From contig CM042150.1 in assembly GCA_023376005.1 (NCBI GenBank), forward strand, positions 70,964,187-71,028,186: a stretch of 64,000 nucleotides of DNA, given 5' to 3'. Source of the DNA: Doryteuthis pealeii. Lineage: Eukaryota; Mollusca; Cephalopoda; Myopsida; Loliginidae. The notes under the pieces were generated by a model, which did no database searches, was not told the origin of the DNA, and worked only from the letters and a program-made list of their open reading frames with translations. This document shows positions 23,001 to 35,253 of this stretch, piece by piece; the stretch's first letter is position 1, and each line of letters begins with the position of its first letter. The translations under genes and the position numbers were made by a program.

Positions 23001-25126
23001 TTATGGTAGCTGAACTTTTCAGATGACTAGTTTTAGTTGTTTGACAAACTTTTGCAAAATATCCCATTTTCCACAGGTGGGTTTTAGATAAGTAGCATAC
23101 AGCAGTCTCACAGTCTTTTCATAGGACAAACAGTCTGAGATAATTACATATATAGTATGTGATATGTAATTAATCAAGAATCTGAGTTTATTCATTTCTT
23201 AGTTCAGTTTCTCTGCATGTAAAATTTGAATAAGATTTTCAAACATTACCAGCTAATGTATCCAACATTATTATCGGAACCAGAATTGATGCCAAATTGC
23301 TGTGGGTGTATAAGGTGTTCTGGGTTCTAAGCTGAATAAATTGTAATGACAATTTAGGAGTGCAATACAACTTAAGAAATCTTTATTCATCTACGAACAG
23401 TTTGGTACAGACAGATGTTTATTGATAATGTCTATAGAAAGAGAGTTCCTATTGAAGGGAAATAACCACCAACAAAAAGGGTAACTCTTATTGGTAGATG
23501 CCACATCAACTTTCCAGGTGACAAAATAATTTGTAATTTATCAACTTATATGTTATATATTTATATATTAAATGAAAAGTATTAGCTTCTAGTTCTTAAT
23601 ATATTAAAAACAGGTAAAATAAAATGTTTAAAAAACATAATGATTATGATTTTAGAAAAAAGTTGCTTTTGATCCTTTTCTGTTGAACCAGCTTTAAGTT
23701 TCTGTTTGGACATAAATTCTTAATTTTATACTTGTTTTGCTTTCTTAGAGCAAATAAAGTATGACCCTGCAGTGATAGCCAAAATATGGTGGAACAACTG
23801 ACCTGGATGATTGGTTGTATGTCAGTTTCTACTAATTAGATTGGTGCAGTTTATCTGGCAAACAGAATAAGCTTTTACAGACTGATCAATAATTTGCTTT
23901 GTAAATCTGGTATGGCCAATAACTTTATGGATGACAAAAATAATCATGAACAATGAATAGGAAGAATATTAAAGAAAACACTTTAACAAACCAAAGTAGG
24001 GGTTGATATTGTATGTTATTTTCAAGATATGGTAAAGCTTTGGAATATTATGCTCTGTTTTAGTAGGTATATTGATAGTTCAAGAAAAATGTATAATGAA
24101 ATAATAGTAACAAGTAAAACTCTATATTCTTGAATTAAGACATCATTGTATTTGGACTAACACCATTATCTTGTCATTTTTTTTTAGGAGAGATCTATTT
24201 TATTTAAGCTCTGATTTTCAATTTGTATATACTTATGTAAGATTTGGTTTATATGTAGATGTAGCAATTCAATTTATATAAGTTTTTCAATATTATATGT
24301 TAACCTCTGAGGAGTGTTGTTGATAGCTTTTAAACCTCTCAAATGTTTTTATTATTATTTTCATATTGAGAATTGATTGAATATTAATAAAAACACATAT
24401 TCAAATTATAATATATATTTACCATATCCTATAACAATCACTATAGACTGCTTGATATAGTTCAATAATTGTATAGCGAAATAGCTTTGTTTTTCTTTTA
24501 AACTTGAGACGACACAGAAAAATCTATATAGTTGAATTTGTGTAATAAAATCAAAAGACTAAAAACATTGCTTAATAACATTACAGTCTGAACCATTTTC
24601 ATTACTTGAGAAGTTAAAGATACTCATGACTTACACATTATAAATGTCTTCCCATGATTTTCTGTACATATAATTGCTTTCTGTGTATTTTATAGAGTTA
24701 CTGACATTTTTTAATGTATAATATTTTTATAATGTATATATCTAATATAAAATTGTTTAGAAAACACATTACTTATATGCATATTAACTAATTTATCTTT
24801 AAGTTACACAATGTGCAAAACTTTTTCTCTTATTTTGTATAGATTTGAGAAATGTGTTACCCATCCACATTATTTCATCTAACAATAAATTGAAAGACAT
24901 AAAGAAAAAGAAAAAGGTTTTAAAAAACAAGCAAACAAAGTATATAAAGATACTATGAGGTGTGCAAAATTTTCCAGTGAAAATCTGGCTTTCAGTTGTA
25001 TATTCAATTTAACTTTCAAAGAATAAGCACTGGGAACTTTGGCATACACATATCTTTTAACTCGCCTCCCCCCATTCTCTTTGAATAAACAGTCATCTAA
25101 ATGAGTATTCATCTCATTCATGTGTT
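23001..25126. other. Unannotated AT-rich stretch
   Basis: No recognised gene or repeat apart from a less AT-rich patch at 23260-23510, possibly more LTR or repeat debris. Confidence 0.45.
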
Positions 25127-25127
25127 C
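24882..25127 (-). CDS. Weak candidate exon or retroposon frame
   Basis: On the minus strand TTTATCATTCTCCTCAG is a good acceptor, and the next bases open a frame with EHMNEMNTHLDDCLFKENGG and VKRYVYAKVPSAYSLKVK. No convincing donor or stop-associated 3' end was found. The frame later runs into a hydrophobic stretch. It is recorded because the residues look coding-like; the product is unknown. Confidence 0.15.
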
Positions 25128-26226
25128 CTGAGGAGAATGATAAAGTTGAGGTTGTGTGGGTAATATTTGAATAATAATTGGTTACTGGCTCTTCATCTTA
25201 TCAGACCAAATTTAGCATTAATATATGCCAAGCTATGTTTTTTTGGTTTTTTACCGATGAGGCTGACCAATGAGTTAAATAGATTAGTTTAAAATAGATT
25301 AGTTATAAAATTTATTTATACTTTATCAAATTTATTTATATTTGATGAAAAAAAACCCTCTTAAGAAACAAAGACACAAAAAATGTAATTATGAATATTC
25401 AATGAATGTATATCCCTAAATTTTAGGTATAAAATAACACTAGACAGATTGCCATGCCATTAAGACCAATCAATCAACAATATGCTCCCAAAATTTATTT
25501 TTATCAGCAAAAATCTGCTCTAATGCCATTTTAGTTTTCTGTAAAGACTGGAACACCAAAGAAATATTCTGATTGCTTATTATGCTCTTTCTGTTGTTAA
25601 ATAATCCTGGATTATTGCCTCCAGTTGATCTTTGTTGAGAGAACTTTATTGTTTGAAGAAATCATTTGTTTCTCCAAAAGGACCTCATAATACTCTCTTC
25701 TAGTCTCATATACACAGCACCACTTTCATTGGTTGAAGACCTGTCCACTCCATAGTTATTAATCTTGCTTGTCTTGTGATGTCTTACAATTCATGTCTTT
25801 GTAAAGTATCTATTTTTCCTTGTCCATCAAAATATGTTGAAAAAATAAAACCTTTTCATTACATTTAAATAACAAATCACAGTTCAGTAGGTTTGTTTTT
25901 GTATAGAAGCCAAAGCAATTTGATGCAAGTGATTTTTTAACACTTTAAGTTTCTGTGCTTGGTGGCTATCTTCTGTGTTGTGTGTTATTCTCAAATCTTG
26001 ATTGTTATTAATTTCAACGGAATTATCTGACCATGATAGAAATCTCTAGCCTAAAGTTTTATAAACCATTTTTGTCATGTTGTATCATTTGCAATACCTT
26101 CTTCATAAACTGCATACTTTTTTTTATTAGATTTTTAATTTTTTTAAATAAAACACAATATACTGAAAATATTGCTTATTTCTTTCATTTTCAAAGTTAG
26201 TATCCATAAACAGAGCCCCTTCCCCC
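25128..26226. other. Unannotated AT-rich stretch
   Basis: No gene or repeat recognised. Confidence 0.5.
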
Positions 26227-27225
26227 TGTTAAAATAAGAGTTATTTCCCTGTGAATAATTTCATGTTTGGAGAAGTGGAATGGACAATTACTTGGTGAAT
26301 TGATGATAAAAGAAGTTAACAAGATGACATGTAATATTAAGATTCCTCCACAGTTCAATGAAGAGAAAATTGATCATGAGACTTGGAGTAAGAATTTGGA
26401 ACTTTGTAACAATGTACACAGACTTGCCAAGGGAGAAGTGAGCAATTACGGTTCATTTATGTTTAACAGATCAAGCAAGACTAGCATTGTTAGAGTTGTC
26501 TATTTCAGAAATCACCTCAGAAAATGGATACCAACTGCTGATTGAAAAGCTGGATTGAAAGCTTTGGCAAGATATTAACTGTATATCTTTTCATACCTAT
26601 CTAGAATTAGAGAATTTAAAATGGGGACCTGATGGAGACATTGAGAAATATTTCATTCTTTTGATAGCAAAATATACAAAATTAAATATACAAGTCCTTG
26701 ATACTATACTGGGATGAAGGTTGTTAAAAAGCTGCAAGCTTGATTCACTTTCAACTCATTATCATGGTTCCAGTTAGCCCACCAATTGGCAAATGCTTTG
26801 ATAAAGAGGGATATATCCACAGATTCCCTGATGGATGCAATCAAAAACCACCAAAAAAAAGAAGAAAAAAATGGGGAAAGTAACCCTGGAAAATTGTTAG
26901 TAGAACTTTTTCAGTTAAAATTCTTTGTGAAAAAATATTTAATCTACTTTGGAATTGTTTTGCACCTCAAGAAACTAAAAAAGGGGAGGAGTGGTAAGAT
27001 AAGTTATCTCCCCTTGAATAATTGCTTGTTTGGAAAAGGGAAATGGTGGTGCTGGTGTATGATTTGCATAGCATAGTATACCATCTGCATAGCAATGGTA
27101 TTAGCCAATCAAGATCTAGCTTAAGGCAACAGGATGGCTGGGAATGGCTCTGTAAGCTCAGTACTTATCAAAACCTGGGGAGAAGAAGCACATGGATAGT
27201 TGTCTGGTGATAGAAGAAATTAACA
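26227..27225 (+). mobile_element. Collapsed LTR element with gag-like remnant
   Basis: The left end TGTTAAAATAAGAGTTATTT ... AGAAGTTAACA (26227-26321) resembles the right end TGGTAAGATAAGTTATCTCC ... AGAAATTAACA (26992-27225), the left copy having lost its middle. Each starts TG and ends CA. A purine run AAAAAAGGGGAGGAG sits directly before the right repeat, as a polypurine tract would. Between them, frames encode IKIPPQFNEEKIDHETW and, after frameshifts, GYQLLIEKLD and DIEKYFILLIAKYTKLN, reminiscent of gag capsid segments of gypsy-like elements. Pol is absent. Gag identity is inferred from pattern only. Confidence 0.5.
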
Positions 27226-28118
27226 CTCCTCTTCCCCCACCAAGAAGAAGAAAAAAAAAGAAAAATAAGAAAAAAAAGAAAGAATGAGAATGTACAAAAT
27301 GCAGATAACAACCAGAAGATTTATTATAAAGTAGTTTAACATTAACTAATAATTTGTTTCATGTTTGTGTGGAGTCATAATAATCCTATATTTTTCCCCC
27401 AAAATTATCATCTTGTTTCTCTTTTGTAATATTTTATCTAGATTTTAATAAAAAATGTACCAACTTAATATTTATTGTAAAACTGAGTTGAAAGTAAAAA
27501 TCTATTTTATTTATAAATGAGCCTAAAATGTTGCAATTTCAAAAACTTTTCTGATTTTTCTTTGCAATTGTTTCACTTAATGATTACTTCATGCAAATAA
27601 AAACATGTGAAGCATTTATAATTTTTATATTCTTACTCAGACAGTGTAATTTTTTCCTTTTTTTTTTCTTACTGCTGAAATCTAAGCAGATAGATAAAAA
27701 GTCATTTACCAATGTCTTCCATATGTATAAGATCATAATAGTTGACACTTAAAGAGAACCTTCTATCTTTTCTTGTATCAAGGAATATTTCACTCAATTT
27801 TAGAGAGCACCTCCACATTGTACTTCAAGGGGTAGAGTCAGTGTCAATTCCTGATGTCTAAAGTAAACCTAAAGAGGAATACTGAAGGATCTGAGCTATT
27901 TTTGGCAGTGTGTTAAATATTATCTGCTCTTTTTTATCTTAAGAAAATTTAAAAAATAAAAAATATTAGTAAACTAGCAGGACCTGTGGATATACCACGA
28001 TATGATAATTTAATTATTATAACATTTGATATGTTTGCTTAAGAGCAATTTCAAAATAGTTCAATATGTAAAAAGTATAATAATCTTGATTTAGCACTCA
28101 CTCTTTTTTTTCGTTAGA
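27226..28118. other. Unannotated AT-rich stretch
   Basis: No gene or repeat recognised, apart from an AAG/AAAAAG purine run at 27240-27285. Confidence 0.5.
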
Positions 28119-28688
28119 ATGCACCGACTGCACCTCTGCAGAGGAGTAAGACTCCCCCAATGGGGCCACCTGTTGGCCGTGGGTAGCGACCCGTGATGCT
28201 TAAGGATAGAGCCCAGGTGGATGAGCAGTTCATGACTTGCAATACTCCACTTTGGCCCTATCTTGGGCTAGACGGGCAGTTGGAGAGGCCCCCTCCGATC
28301 AATCAGCTGGTCACGTCAAGCCCTAGCACCTATATGATTTTCCCAACCCTATTGCCCTTGTGGCAAACCCCAACCCCTTTTTATCATATGGGTGCTAGAA
28401 GGCGGTGACTGAGGGTCTACATGTCCTGGGAATGACGTTAAACTCTGATGGTGAGGTTCCAGGTTTGGGGAACGTGGAGCACCCTTTCATCACCATTGCT
28501 CCCTGGTCCACTCTGACCCGGAGTGGTAGTACCTGTTAGGGTCCCATCTATGGGTTAAATAGAAAAATGTATTTATAAAAAAATTGTATTATCCATTAAG
28601 AATTGATTTATTTCAAAACTTTATCAGCATTAAATGACCCACTGACGTTGATATGCCGTAAAACAAACCAAACCAAACCAAACTCACT
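28119..28688 (+). mobile_element. Unclassified ~570-bp retroposon, copy 2
   Basis: Longer copy of the element at 1063-1600, same orientation. It starts CACCGACTGCACCTCTGCAG and ends with the tail CATTAAATGACCCACTGACG, TTGATATGCCGTAAAAC and repeated AAACC. The 71-codon frame at 28193-28408 parallels the frame in copy 1 but has no recognised domain. Confidence 0.75.
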
Positions 28689-29600
28689 CTTTTTTTCTTT
28701 CTTTCCTTCTTTTGAAACAGATTAGCGTTATTGCTTCTGTGTGCTCACCCTCTCACTCTCTCTCTCTATCTTTTGATATTATATTTTTCTGTGTAGCATG
28801 TCCTATTTATTCCTTTTCTTTCTTTATAATAAAAACGGAATGGCCCATTATTTAGCTGAGGTGACAACACTCATAAGAAATAAGAATTTGGTGATTAGCG
28901 ACACCAGATAATCAGGATTTACATTTTTGCATTTCATCTTAGATGATTTGGACGGTCTCATTTTTAACCAGAAGATGATAACAGTCGGAAGATTAAGGAA
29001 CAAGAGTATTAATATATAGATAGGAAAATTTATTGAAGGTAGTTAAAAAAAAAAAGAAGAAAAAAACGAATATTTGTCAAAGGTTGAAATTTCAGTTTTT
29101 TTTTTTTGTTTTTTTTTTAAATTGTGTGTGAATTAGGAGGAAGAAGCGTCTTAGATTGGGGATACAGAGGGTTTTTTTTATTCTTTGTTTGCTACTCTAA
29201 TGATAGACTGATGATATTCTCTTTTATGAATAAACCTAAGGAAAAGAAAAAATAAGTTGTAATATTATTGAGAATTCTCTGAAGAAAGCTCAGTGAAGCA
29301 GTGAACAGATTGATTGATTATAAATGGTTCTTATTTACCATTAAGAATGTTGTGTATGCTAGCAGCAGGCCTTCTCTTTTGTGGTATTCTTTATTGTCAA
29401 ATTTCCCTTTATTTCTGGCCACAAAAGTCAAGGGAGAAAAAAAACACTTCTTAACCATGAATCATTTTCAGACCCATTGGACACACATGATCAGAAAGTG
29501 CCTATGCCCCACAACTGCTCATTGTTGTCATGCCAACTGGCTCAGGTTATTTTCCACTCTATGAAGACAACCCAGCCCGCTAAGCTAAGCTTTGTTATTG

Positions 29601-29604
<4 letters not shown>
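28689..29604. other. Unannotated stretch
   Basis: Short TC-rich and poly-T runs only. No gene recognised; the two overlapping open frames near 29301-29659 run into the TC microsatellite. Confidence 0.5.

Positions 29605-29657
<53 letters not shown>
29605..29657. repeat. (TC)n microsatellite
   Basis: Pure TC run of about 26 units. Confidence 0.97.
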
Positions 29658-29658
<1 letters not shown>

Positions 29659-31645
29659 AGTTGAAGAGGCTTTGACCCTTCAGTATATCTCCCTTATTAT
29701 AACATTACAATAGTATCACATATCTTTAAAAATTATCATCACAATACATCATAAAAAATTTTTTTTTTATAATTATGTGTAATTATTTAATTTTGATCTA
29801 AATATATTGCTATGAAAAAAAATTATATATTGTTATGAATGAAAGTCTTGTATGACTTATCAAGTATGAGAAATTTGTTTTGTAATATCTACATTTTGAT
29901 TAGTAAATGCATTTACAAATAACTAATACTAGCTAAACTACTCATTTACACTGAGTAAAATCACACATGCAGTAAAACTAAGACATTTTTTAAAAACTCC
30001 CTTCTACTTCATTTTTTGAAGTTTTTAAAGAACCCCCTTCCACTTCATTTTTCTAAACAGTATTTAGTTTAAAATCTTTGTTTTCAATTACACTGAACAT
30101 TTAAAAATGGTAATTGTTGCTATAAAAGTTTTGTTAAGAAATATTTTTTAATTCATGTGAGTAAATTATCGATCTAAATATTTGTGTTTTTTCTTTTGTC
30201 TTAACTCAACAATAATATCTTGTAATTATTTTATATCTTCTGCTTGAAGAACTATCTATAAAACTAACTAGTAATGTTAGATAATAATGTGAATAATTAT
30301 TTTCATAAGGTACACAATTTGTTAACCTTTTTTTTTTTTTGTAGTTTGGACATTTAAATTCTGTATGATTAGTTATATCATGCAACATTATACTTTCTCA
30401 TTGATTATTGTTAGAAGCCCCCTCTTGATAAGAATCCTTAATTTCCTTATGAGGACAAGTTTTTTTTAATGTTAAAACCTTCCCTTAGATTCAATAATTG
30501 TACATACCAAATTTGGTAGCTCTACATTAAACTGTCTGTCCATCTATAAAAAAGAGACTAACAAATTCTTCTTAATTATCAATATAGATAAAATATCTGG
30601 CTGTTGTTGCTTATACAGACTGCTGACAATTTTTTAATAATTCTTTTACACTACATCCTGACCAGAAGAATAAGAAGGAAAAAAAACAAAACAATGAATT
30701 ACTCATCATTTCATCTTTTCAGACTTCTTTTCATATCTTATTCAGATATATATATATGTATAAATATATGCATGTGTTTGCATACAAGCAAGCATATAGC
30801 TATATAATTGTAATTATCAATATGTCTGCACATGGCCATTTGTGTGTATGGATGCACTTATTTAAGCTTGTTTATTATCTTTCAACTTAGAGGCATTTCC
30901 AGTTAATTAATTTCTTTTCTCTATCTCCCAGCAACAATTGTACACTTATTAATCTCATCATTGAATATCCTGTACATTTAGAAAATACATTGAAACTTAT
31001 GAAAGAAAAAAAAATGACCTTATACAAAATGCAGTGACTCAAAAAGAAGTGTTTTGTAGCATTATAAGATGAAAAAAGTATGTTTGCCTGGTGGTCTGAT
31101 TCTTCATCATATCCTTAGTTAAAAAAGTGAAAGAGAAACCTCCTGCCTTTTCCTATAAATGGTACATTAATAATCAGTGGTATCTTAGCAAAATGATTCT
31201 TGCTGTTAGATGTGTCTGCATTCTATCTGATAAATTAAGTGCAATAAATTTGTTGGAAATTGTTGAAATTTTGGCAGTTATTAGTTATTCTTAATTTCTT
31301 AAAAAAAAAGAAATCTGGCTGTTGTTTATGCAGACTGCCAACAAACAATTTCTTTATAATTCAACTCAATAGAGAAACCTTTTTTTTTATACAGATTTTT
31401 ATGTAATTTACTGTAATTTCTATGAATACTAGGAATAGCAGAAAAAAGCCAGTGTGAAGTTATAACCAACAAAATATTAACTTTTAAAAACATACATTCC
31501 CCCCACCCCCTTTGGGTCAATCACTTGGACTATGGATTAAGATTAATACTAATGCTTTTTTCTCTATCTTCTTCTTTATTGTTATTACTTTGAGTAGCTT
31601 TTTGTTTTTGAATAAAGGTTTTCTTTGGCACAAGCATACTAATGA
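29658..31645. other. AT-rich stretch with a short direct repeat
   Basis: A ~45-bp phrase TCTGGCTGTTG...TACAGACTGC...CAATTT...TTTATAATTC occurs at about 30597 and again at about 31313 in the same orientation. Nothing else recognised. Confidence 0.45.
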
Positions 31646-31649
31646 CTAT

Positions 31650-31990
31650 ACAACATAATCAGGATGTGGAAGAGTAGCTACAGGGGAAGGTCTCAAAAAT
31701 GTGGGTTCTGTTGAACCCATTATGATTTTTTCACTTGGTGATGGTTTGTCACCAATGTTGATGTTGGTAGCCTGGATTGTCAACTGTTGGTTGTCAATTT
31801 CACAGGAGGTTAGAGCCTTTTTAAGGGTGGTTTTGTTCTTCTTTTGTGGTGCTCCCTTAGCATGGTGGCTGTTGAACAGCTCTATGCAAATCTCCATTCT
31901 TGGCAATGTGACCTGCCCAGTAGAACTGCATTTTGATCAACATTGTTTTGATATTAGTGATTTTGGCAGTTTTGAAGACTTTGAAGTTTG
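31650..31990 (-). mobile_element. LINE C-terminal ORF fragment
   Basis: The minus-strand frames give SKCSSTGQVT, ARME-like PRMEICIELFNS, then KGAPQKKNKTTLKKALTSC and EIDNQQLTIQA. This is the usual end of a non-LTR reverse-transcriptase ORF (pattern LRWAGHVARM ... LYGEL ... GAPKKRFKD.LK..L). It is a short 5'-truncated relic; the clade was not determined. Confidence 0.6.
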
Positions 31991-33017
31991 TGATAAAAAT
32001 GAAAATATCGAATCAATAAAGTCCATTTATATAAATTTAAATTCAGTATTGTATCAAGTAATATATGACAAAATTGATAATAATTGATTTTATCTTACAG
32101 AAATAAATACAAATGAATTTAAATATTGGGATTTGTACCTTTTGAATCTGATTTCATGTATCCACACATTTGATGATATAAGCCATTTCTTGACCTTGCT
32201 GAAAAATTACTGTATCATAGATTAGTCATAAAGTTGTGTATTCTATTTTGGTTTTAATCTTTACTTATGGTATTTTTATATCAAACATTTTCTATAAAAT
32301 AATGTTGTTTTTATGTTATAGTTGCTTTGAATAAGGAATTCATTTTGTCTTTTTGTCTACATATTTTTAAGATGAACCCATATTTACTAATTTTAACCCA
32401 TTGAACCTATAAGCCTGATATTTTGTACTTAGCAGTAATTTACTTTACACTAAGAGTCCAATATTTCAGACTTATGGAGATCACATCAGATACTAATAAT
32501 AAAAATCTTCATATAGCAACAATTCACAATCTTTATTTTGATCAATTAAGATTGATGAAAACAAGTACAAAAATAATTATAATTTCAAAAGTTTTTTCAA
32601 TATTCATGATACTTCATTTATAGATAATTAAATGTATGATATTATAAATTTATACTGGTATCTTTTACCTTTTTTTTTTACTCAAATAATTTTTATAGAA
32701 AATATGTGAAGCATTTATTCTTAATGTGTTGTTAAATACTCAATAACATATTAATAATAGTTTTTGTGTTGTTCCCATATAGACTATATACTCCTTATAT
32801 ATTATGGCAAGAATTGTAAATGTCAGTTATCTTCAACTGGCTTGGCAGATTTTGTTTGGATTTGTTTGTTCGTATTCTCAGTAGATAAATCATGTGTACA
32901 TTATAAGATTATTGTTACTTTTAAATATTTATTAACTTGTGTGAATACTTGTTTTAAATTGTATTATAAAATGTTTTATTTCCCTTTTTTTAAATAAAAC
33001 AGGCTGACATTTTTTTC
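31991..33017. other. Unannotated AT-rich stretch
   Basis: No gene or repeat recognised. Confidence 0.5.
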
Positions 33018-34538
33018 TCGACCCAAATGTTGTTTGGCAGTGGGTACATTTTTGGGGGCTATTTTTTTACGCTGAATCTGAAAATCAAGTCCATTTTTCC
33101 CTATAAAATCACATTTTCTCAGTAGAGATAATTTCTATTTTGCTTAAAATAGGCCAAAATGCCTAATTCACAGAAATATGCCACAGCTTAAATATGTGAG
33201 TGACATAGTTGAAACATTGTGTTTCATGTTAAAATGATTTATCCTTTAAGAAAAAGTATCAAAAGAACTTTCAAAATGAATTCTAAGCTATTTCAGTTCA
33301 GATAAGCTGATCTGAAAATGCTTGATTTTATGAGAAATATCTCACTATTGAGCCCTTAGTGTTCTTAGCTTGTTAAAACTTTGTAATTACTGCTTCTTCT
33401 CTGCTTTCAAAAAAGTAGAAGGTCTTTAGAAGTCATTTAAGAACAGCAATTTTAGTTTTTATTACTAGTTTTCACTTTAAGCCTAAAACCGTCTGGTATT
33501 GTTATGCAGTTTCTATATAACATGCATAGGAACATTGATAAATGAGGGTTGTTAGGGTGTTAGGTGAGTGTATTTGAGACTAGCAAGATTAAAATTTTCT
33601 TTCAGCACTTAAAATAACCACCAAACACCATATAGGCAACTGGGCATTTTTCCTACCCATCCCCAACACCACCAGCAGTGACTGTTTCAGATATCTGGGA
33701 TCATCATTTCCAGGCCTCAGCGAGGAGAAACTAAAAGTTTTGTTGTGTTTTTACATTTTTTAATGATAAATGATGGAACTTTCAAATCTTCAATGAAAGA
33801 TGAAGAAAAAGAGGCATGGGAAGCATTTTTAGATGTTGTCTGCAATTTTCTTTAGTCAAGAAGGACAGAGAACTATGGAAGGATTGTTGAAGGGTTTCTC
33901 TAGCGCTTTAAACTACTTTAAAGGTGCAACATGAGTATCAAAATTCAATTTTTGTTTAGTCACATCGATCAGTTTCCTAATAATCTTGGTGATTATAATG
34001 ATGAACAGGAAGAAAGGTTTCATCAGAATCTCAAGGTAATGGAAGAAAAATACAAAGAGAGATGAGATGTCAATATGATAGCGGATTTCTGCTGAAGCAT
34101 CAAAAGATTTTAATGTTTACATAAGTAGCGTAGAGTTTCCAAGAAGGAATATCTATATCTTTGGATGGACAAAAATGAATTCCTTTGTATCTTTGTCTGT
34201 TTTGATTCAAGAATTCATGACACATGTTTGCCGTAATTTAATTTTGTGTGACATTTTTCTTAAAACTTTTTCTGAATTGAAAATGTATTCGTTAAGACTT
34301 GAGATACTTTTTTTCTTTTTTGATATGTTATTCTAACCTGAAAATGTTTATGGTTGGTTCTACTTGTCCCTGGCATATCACTATTAAATGCGTATTTTGG
34401 CCTATTTTAAGCAAAATAGATATTTTATCTGTGCTGAGAAAATGTGATGTGATGGAAAAAATGGACTTGATTTTCAAATTCAGCATTAAAAAATAGCCCA
34501 GAAACATGTTCCCATTGCCCAACAACATTTGGGTCTGC
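33018..34538 (+). mobile_element. DNA transposon relic with ~165-bp terminal inverted repeats
   Basis: The left arm 33018-33183 and right arm 34371-34538 are clearly complementary. The outer ends read GACCCAAATGTTGTTTGGCA and, on the other strand, GACCCAAATGTTGTTGGGCA. Shared inner phrases include AAAATCAAGTCCATTTTT and TTTTGCTTAAAATAGGCCAAAAT. Between them lies a decayed ORF (33766-34110). Long inverted repeats around a coding relic indicate a cut-and-paste element; superfamily unknown. Confidence 0.75.
33766..34110 (+). pseudogene. C-terminal relic of a transposon-borne protein
   Basis: Frames read DGTFKSSMKDEEKEAWEAFL, DVVCNFL then a stop. A second run gives MSIKIQFLFSHIDQFPNN, LGDYNDEQEERFHQNLKVME and DVNMIADFC. 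The pattern SH.D.FP.N.GD...EQ.ERFHQ..K.ME..Y..R.D.NM.AD.C is one I remember as a large uncharacterised family, repeated many times in octopus and arthropod genomes. Several stops and one frameshift break it, and only the C-terminal part is present. Confidence 0.65.
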
Positions 34539-34690
34539 AAAAAAATGATGACTAGTATAATACATAGGAAAATAACTTATGAACATTGGGTACCAATTTG
34601 AACAATAAAGAATTCAAACTGAAACATTTTCTTTGTAATGAATGAATTTTTATAGTTATCACATCTGACACAATATTACGATGACTGTCA

Positions 34691-34851
34691 TATTACACAT
34701 TAGATTAAATTCCCTATTTATTTTAGATTCTCCTTGTTTTTTAGGGTACACTCTTAAACCCATCTCCCAGAAACAAGTCTAAGGGTTTAACCTAAAAATA
34801 AGGGGCCATTAGGGGAGATAAACAATAGAAAATCTAATCTAATATGTAACA
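34691..34851. mobile_element. Palindromic MITE (foldback, ~160 bp)
   Basis: The left end TTACACATTAGATTAAATTC is complementary to the right end AATCTAATCTAATATGTAA, with further matches inward to a centre near 34770. The right half is ~80% like 37396-37490 in the same orientation. Confidence 0.65.
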
Positions 34852-35253
34852 CTACCTGCCTGGTGTATTTAGATATCCTTAATATTTTGCTTGGTCAAGA
34901 AAAAAAGGAAAATCTCTGTTAGAGGTCTAAGAAGATAGTTGGTACCATCCTTTCTGGAAACTTTTACTTCCACATTCCTTACTAATTTGTCTCCCCTATG
35001 GAAGATGCATGTGATGAGTTTTAAAGATCATTCATTTCTTGCTGCTTGTTTATCTTTGAGGAGGTGACATCTGCTATTGTAGTTGTCATTGCATACTTTA
35101 AACATCAAACTTTTGATTTTTCCATAGAATGTTGTTTATTGTCTGAGAACTGGAATCCATTAGCTGTTCAGCAGCAAACTCCACAAATGACTTTTTAGGA
35201 GGTAACAGTGGTAGCAAGTCTATAGTTACTTCTGAATTTTTACCTTTCTTGCT
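34852..35253. other. Unannotated stretch
   Basis: Nothing recognised. Confidence 0.45.
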
